From an uncultured cyanobacterium (GTDB lineage Bacteria; Cyanobacteriota; Cyanobacteriia; CACIAM-69d), in assembly GCA_937894105.1 (NCBI GenBank), contig CALCTI010000683.1, positions 1 through 8,155 of the forward strand: a DNA stretch of 8,155 nucleotides. Reading direction: 5' to 3'. The notes beneath the pieces were generated by a model that was not told where the DNA came from, did no database searches, and worked only from the letters and a program-made list of their open reading frames with translations. Of the stretch, positions 5,072-8,155 are shown one piece after another (within the stretch, counting starts at the first letter, position 1; every line of letters starts with the position of its first letter). Position numbers and translations under genes: made by a program.

Positions 5072-7003
5072 ATGCTCCTTGCGCTACGCATCGAAAATTT
5101 TGCCCTGATCGATACGCTGGCGGTGGATTTCACCACGGGGCTGCAGGTGTTCACCGGAGAAACGGGAGCAGGAAAATCAATTATCTTAGACGCCATTGAC
5201 GCGGTTCTGGGGGGAAAAGTGACCGCCCGCATGGTGCGCAGCGGTGCCTCCCAGAGTTCCTTAACCGCTGAATTTGCCCTCAGTGAGCCCCTGGAGGCGT
5301 TTCTAGTTAGCCAAGGGGTTGAAATTGGCGAGGCAGATGCGGCAGCAACACCGGCGGGGAATGTTGCCCATCGCAGAAAAAAAAGCGCTAAGCCCCAATC
5401 AGCGCCAGAAGAGTCGCCCGAGAATCCACCAGAAAAGCGCTTAACGTGCCAACTGGACATTACCGTAGTGCCCCCCAAGGATGCGAGCAAACGCACCAGC
5501 GTCCGCAGTCGCTTCCGGTTAAATGGCAAATCCGCATCGAAGCAGGTGCTGGGAAAAATTCGCGATCGCCTGGTGGAAATCGCCGCCCAGGGGCAAACGG
5601 TGCAGTTACTTCAAAGCGATCGCCAGCGAGATTGGCTGGATAATTTCGGCGGCGAATCGGTGCTGCCCCTGAAGCAAAAGGTGGCAAAAACCTACGAAGT
5701 GGCCCGGGCAGCTCAGGCTTTACTAGAAAAGCGCCAGGCGGCGGACGAACTGCGCCAGCAACAGCTTGATTTATACCGGTTTCAATATGACGAACTGAGC
5801 GCCGCCGAGCTGGACGATGAAAACGAACTGGAAGATTTGATCCAAGAGCGCGATCGCCTAAGCAATGTGGTGGAGCTGCAAAAAACCAGCTATGGGCTTT
5901 ACCAGTTGTTATACGGCGATGGTCAAAGTGACTCTTGCGCGGACCTGCTGGGACAGGCGGAAAAGCAAATTGAAAGCATCGTCGATTACGACACCGCTGA
6001 GCTGGAGCCAATTTTGGAAATGATTACCGGGGCGCTGGCTCAGGTGTCCGAGGCGGGGCAGGCAATTAATAGTTACGGCGATCGCCTGGAAAGTGATCCC
6101 CAGCGGCTGGCGGACGTGGAAGAGCGCATTGTTTTCCTAAAAGGGCTCTGTCGGCGCTATGGGCTCACCCTGGCGGAAACGATCCAAAAGCGAGATGAGC
6201 TGCAAGGAATTTTAGAGGAGCTGGACGAAGAGGGGCAGTCGGTGGAAGCGTTACAGGAAGCGGCGATCGCCACGAAAAAACGCCTCAATGCCGCCGCCGC
6301 CAAACTAACGGAAAAGCGCCAGGCAGTGGCCCAAACCCTAGAGCAAAAATTGGTGGATCAACTGGCTCCGCTAGCCATGGATCACGTGCAGTTTCAGGTG
6401 CAGTTTGACTCGGTGACGCCCACGGCGGACGGGGGCGATCGCATCACCTACTGCTTTAGCCCCAACCCGGGCGAACCGCTAGCACCTCTGGGAGAAACCG
6501 CCTCCGGTGGAGAAATGAGCCGATTTTTGCTCGCCTTAAAAGCCTGCTTTTCCAAAGTCAGCACTGTGGGAACCCTGATTTTCGACGAAATCGACGTGGG
6601 GGTATCCGGGCGCGTGGCCCAAGCGATCGCCCAAAAATTGCACCAGCTTGCCCAGGATCACCAGGTGCTCTGTGTCACCCACCAGCCCATTGTGGCCGCC
6701 ATGGGCGATCGCCATTTTCACGTGGAGAAACGGGTGGAAAAAGTTGCTGGCGCCATCAACCCCAACGGCAAGAGCGCCAATGCTGATCCCAAAGCCAGCG
6801 ATAAATCCGATGGCTTGCGCACCCTGACCCGCTTGAACATTTTGGACGAGGGCGATCGGCGACTGGAACTCGCCCAACTGGTAAGCGGAGCCGAAAACCG
6901 CAACGATCCCACCGGATCCACCCTTGCCGCCGCCAATGCCTTCGCCGACTCCCTCTTAGAGCGCGCCGCCCTACTGCGCAAGGACATTGCCAATAAATCG
7001 TAA
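5072..7003 (+). CDS. recN: DNA repair protein RecN (SMC-like ATPase)
   Basis: RecN is a cytoplasmic SMC-family ATPase that acts early in double-strand-break repair by recombination. The 643 residues begin with the family start LALRIENFALID. They carry Walker A GETGAGKS (29-36), a long charged coiled-coil-forming middle (about 200-430), the ABC signature ASGGEMSRFLLALK (477-490, SGGE at 478-481), Walker B TLIFDEIDVG (Asp505, Glu506) and the H-loop VTHQPIVAA (His537). The ATG at 5072 is the first start after an in-frame TAG at 5054-5056; no Shine-Dalgarno is evident. RecN proteins are usually about 550-590 residues; the excess is a Pro/Lys/Glu-rich insert at about 88-123 between the first lobe's beta strands, and a second hydrophilic insert at about 553-583 after the H-loop. 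Both are low-complexity and likely surface loops. The gene carries eight HIP1 sites, is transcribed away from the ABC1 kinase and appears monocistronic. Confidence 0.96.
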   Translation: MLLALRIENFALIDTLAVDFTTGLQVFTGETGAGKSIILDAIDAVLGGKVTARMVRSGASQSSLTAEFALSEPLEAFLVSQGVEIGEADAAATPAGNVAHRRKKSAKPQSAPEESPENPPEKRLTCQLDITVVPPKDASKRTSVRSRFRLNGKSASKQVLGKIRDRLVEIAAQGQTVQLLQSDRQRDWLDNFGGESVLPLKQKVAKTYEVARAAQALLEKRQAADELRQQQLDLYRFQYDELSAAELDDENELEDLIQERDRLSNVVELQKTSYGLYQLLYGDGQSDSCADLLGQAEKQIESIVDYDTAELEPILEMITGALAQVSEAGQAINSYGDRLESDPQRLADVEERIVFLKGLCRRYGLTLAETIQKRDELQGILEELDEEGQSVEALQEAAIATKKRLNAAAAKLTEKRQAVAQTLEQKLVDQLAPLAMDHVQFQVQFDSVTPTADGGDRITYCFSPNPGEPLAPLGETASGGEMSRFLLALKACFSKVSTVGTLIFDEIDVGVSGRVAQAIAQKLHQLAQDHQVLCVTHQPIVAAMGDRHFHVEKRVEKVAGAINPNGKSANADPKASDKSDGLRTLTRLNILDEGDRRLELAQLVSGAENRNDPTGSTLAAANAFADSLLERAALLRKDIANKS

Positions 7004-7168
7004 TCTTTTCCGTTTCTCCCCTCCCAACCCCTCAAACCTTTGCGACATTACCGCCCCTCCTCTGACGTGCTGGCGTCCAGTGACATAAACAGCATCCATC
7101 AATCCCCACCCAAGAGAAGGCATGCGAAATAAGAAGGACCGTAACCAAATATTGAGAGAAGAGTCGAT

Positions 7169-7204
7169 GGGGGGTCTAACCCCCTTCCCTCCTTTAAAGG
7201 GAAA
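7169..7204. repeat. Hairpin repeat element of cyanobacterial spacer type
   Basis: GGGGGT (7170-7175), loop CTA, ACCCCC (7179-7184) forms a tight 6-bp hairpin. It is followed at once by TTCCC (7185-7189) pairing with GGGAA (7199-7203), which encloses the perfect palindrome CCTTTAAAGG (7191-7200). Twin hairpins of G-run/C-run and CCCTTTAAAGGG type are frequent in intergenic repeats of cyanobacteria. Only two T residues follow the first stem, so it is a poor Rho-independent terminator for recN. Confidence 0.45.
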
Positions 7205-7366
7205 GTACACTGGGAGCAGATCCAGCGGAGTTCTACCGTTAGGATGATGAAAATCGCACAAAAATACATCCTTATTATGGGGTTCCCATCGTGTCCGTCC
7301 CGTTCTTGAGATGGGTCCAAAATGTGTTTAAAAATGTACTCATTTGGGTGTTTGTGACTAGATTAT

Positions 7367-7459
7367 TCAAGCCCGGTAGAAGTTCACCTCAACAAAGTTG
7401 AAAGCCAAACCTAGCCGTTCCCACGTCTTATCCGGCACCTTGCCCCCCAAAGCTCTTCC
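7367..7459 (-). pseudogene. Possible C-terminal relic of an unidentified protein
   Basis: On the - strand, between a TAA (7462-7460) and a TGA (7369-7367), 30 codons read ALGGKVPDKTWERLGLAFNF then VEVNFYRA and stop. The composition and cadence look like a real protein C-terminus, perhaps of a transposase, but I cannot name the family, there is no start codon or ribosome site, and an open run of 30 codons is expected often by chance. Confidence 0.22.
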
Positions 7460-7606
7460 TTACACTTCGTTGTCCCCAAGTGGGTAAAACTAAAATAAGC
7501 AGAGTAAACTTAAGGCGTACAGGCGTTGCTAACACGCGCGTTCGTAATTGTGGATGTCGTCCCGCACTAATGGCGAGCGAACTAGACCCTTCCCACCCGA
7601 GCATCT

Positions 7607-8155
7607 ATGACTTCTTCGTCTTCAAATAAATCTCAGGATTCCTCCCAGCAGGTCATTGAAGCAACTGTGGTAGAGGCATCGGAGGTGAATCCTTCCTCCG
7701 CTCAGGCGATCACCGTTGAAATTGCCGTCGATGCCACCGTTATTGACTCGGGCGGGGATAGCGCTTCACCGTCCGAGCAAAGGGGCAGTGAGGAAACCGA
7801 GGTCAGAGAAGCCATTAGTGAAGTCTCCGCTGTTGGTGAGGCAAGTGGATCGGCGCCACCTCCAGAGGGGGGTAGTAGCAGTGCCCTGGTTGCCAGCAAA
7901 GGCAGCTTTAAGTCATTTTTGGCTCCCCTAAAGCGCGACACCTTCAAGCAGGTGGTCTCTGACGTTGAAGCCAGGCTAGGGGTCGTCAATCAGACCCTGT
8001 CCATGTTGGACGTGCTGAACGACAATCAAGGGGGCTTTGAGGCGGTTCTGGAGGAAATGCTCGAGTCCATTAGCCTTAAATCCGGCGAGTTGTTGAGCGC
8101 GGATCGCACCACCATTTACCTGTTGGACGAGGAAAAGGACGAGCTATGGTCCAAG
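7607..8155 (+). CDS. GAF-domain signalling protein, N-terminal fragment
   Basis: The frame opens at ATG 7607, the first start after an in-frame TAG at 7583-7585, and is still open at the window end (183 codons). Residues 1-100 are a Ser/Glu/Ala-rich acidic, low-complexity tail with no signal peptide. From about 110 comes an amphipathic helix (FKQVVSDVEARLGVVNQTLS, 113-132) and then the start of a GAF domain: FEAVLEEMLESIS at 144-156, then LLSADRTTIYLLDEEKDELW at 162-181. This helix-plus-GAF pattern is typical of cyanobacterial multi-GAF sensors joined to adenylate/guanylate cyclase, histidine kinase or other output domains; the output module lies beyond the window, so the activity is unknown. 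The ribosome site is weak (GAG 6 bases before the ATG). Codon use fits the neighbours, though no HIP1 site occurs here. Confidence 0.78.
   Translation, partial: MTSSSSNKSQDSSQQVIEATVVEASEVNPSSAQAITVEIAVDATVIDSGGDSASPSEQRGSEETEVREAISEVSAVGEASGSAPPPEGGSSSALVASKGSFKSFLAPLKRDTFKQVVSDVEARLGVVNQTLSMLDVLNDNQGGFEAVLEEMLESISLKSGELLSADRTTIYLLDEEKDELWSK

Larger units (their letters stand above)
7004..7606. other. Intergenic region without a supported gene
   Basis: These 603 bases after recN hold no convincing gene. Open stretches on the - strand (7261-6971, 7320-7099) have no recognisable domain and partly run through hairpin sequence. Contents I can point to are a G/C-run hairpin with a neighbouring CCTTTAAAGG palindrome (7169-7204), an inverted CCCATC/GATGGG pair (7285-7290 and 7310-7315), a possible short protein relic on the - strand (7459-7367), and A/T-richer sequence at 7486-7515 (GTAAAACTAAAATAAG) that could hold a promoter for the GAF gene. 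HIP1 is absent. Confidence 0.55.

Noticed and set aside
5053..6011. Long open frames antisense to recN (to 183 codons)
   Set aside because: They are Arg/Pro/Ala-rich mirror frames of a GC-rich, strongly conserved recN; no independent family signal.
7169..7186. Rho-independent terminator of recN
   Set aside because: The hairpin is good but only two T follow it and it lies about 165 bases past the stop codon.

Overview
The window is cyanobacterial. By eye I count 21 copies of the HIP1 palindrome GCGATCGC in 8.2 kb. The genes (WD40-repeat protein, Uma2 family, ABC1/AarF kinase, RecN, GAF-domain signalling protein) are a typical cyanobacterial mix, and none is a plasmid or phage hallmark. I see no complete insertion sequence, tRNA, rRNA or CRISPR array.

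Layout, left to right. (1) 1-1209, + strand: a WD40 beta-propeller gene whose 5' part enters from outside the window. Its frame is broken by in-frame TGA (91-93) and TAG (163-165) codons, while WD40-like sequence continues in the same frame on both sides, so only the last seven or so repeats remain open. (2) 1199-1759, - strand: an apparently intact Uma2 (DUF820) nuclease-fold gene that overlaps the WD40 stop tail-to-tail. (3) 1843-2383, + strand: a second, decayed Uma2 gene with two frameshifts, diverging from the intact one. (4) 2384-2628: a short non-coding stretch with a stem-loop and a previously unnamed run of 14-bp tandem repeats. (5) 2629-4608, - strand: a full-length ABC1/AarF/UbiB-type atypical kinase. 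(6) 4609-5071: a divergent regulatory region with several palindromes. (7) 5072-7003, + strand: full-length recN, longer than the usual family size because of two hydrophilic inserts. (8) 7004-7606: about 600 bp with no recognisable gene, but with a hairpin repeat of a style common in cyanobacterial spacers and a possible protein relic on the - strand. (9) 7607-8155, + strand: the start of a GAF-domain signalling protein, cut by the window edge.

The genes do not form one pathway. The right part (ABC1 kinase, recN, GAF protein) looks like core or housekeeping chromosome: membrane/quinone-lipid physiology, double-strand-break repair and signalling. The left 2.6 kb (WD40 plus two Uma2 genes) looks like an accessory stretch undergoing decay. 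I found no convincing undescribed system. The items most worth a second look are the interrupted WD40 frame, the 14-bp tandem repeats, the palindrome in the ABC1 kinase upstream region, and the Uma2 pair with one dead copy.
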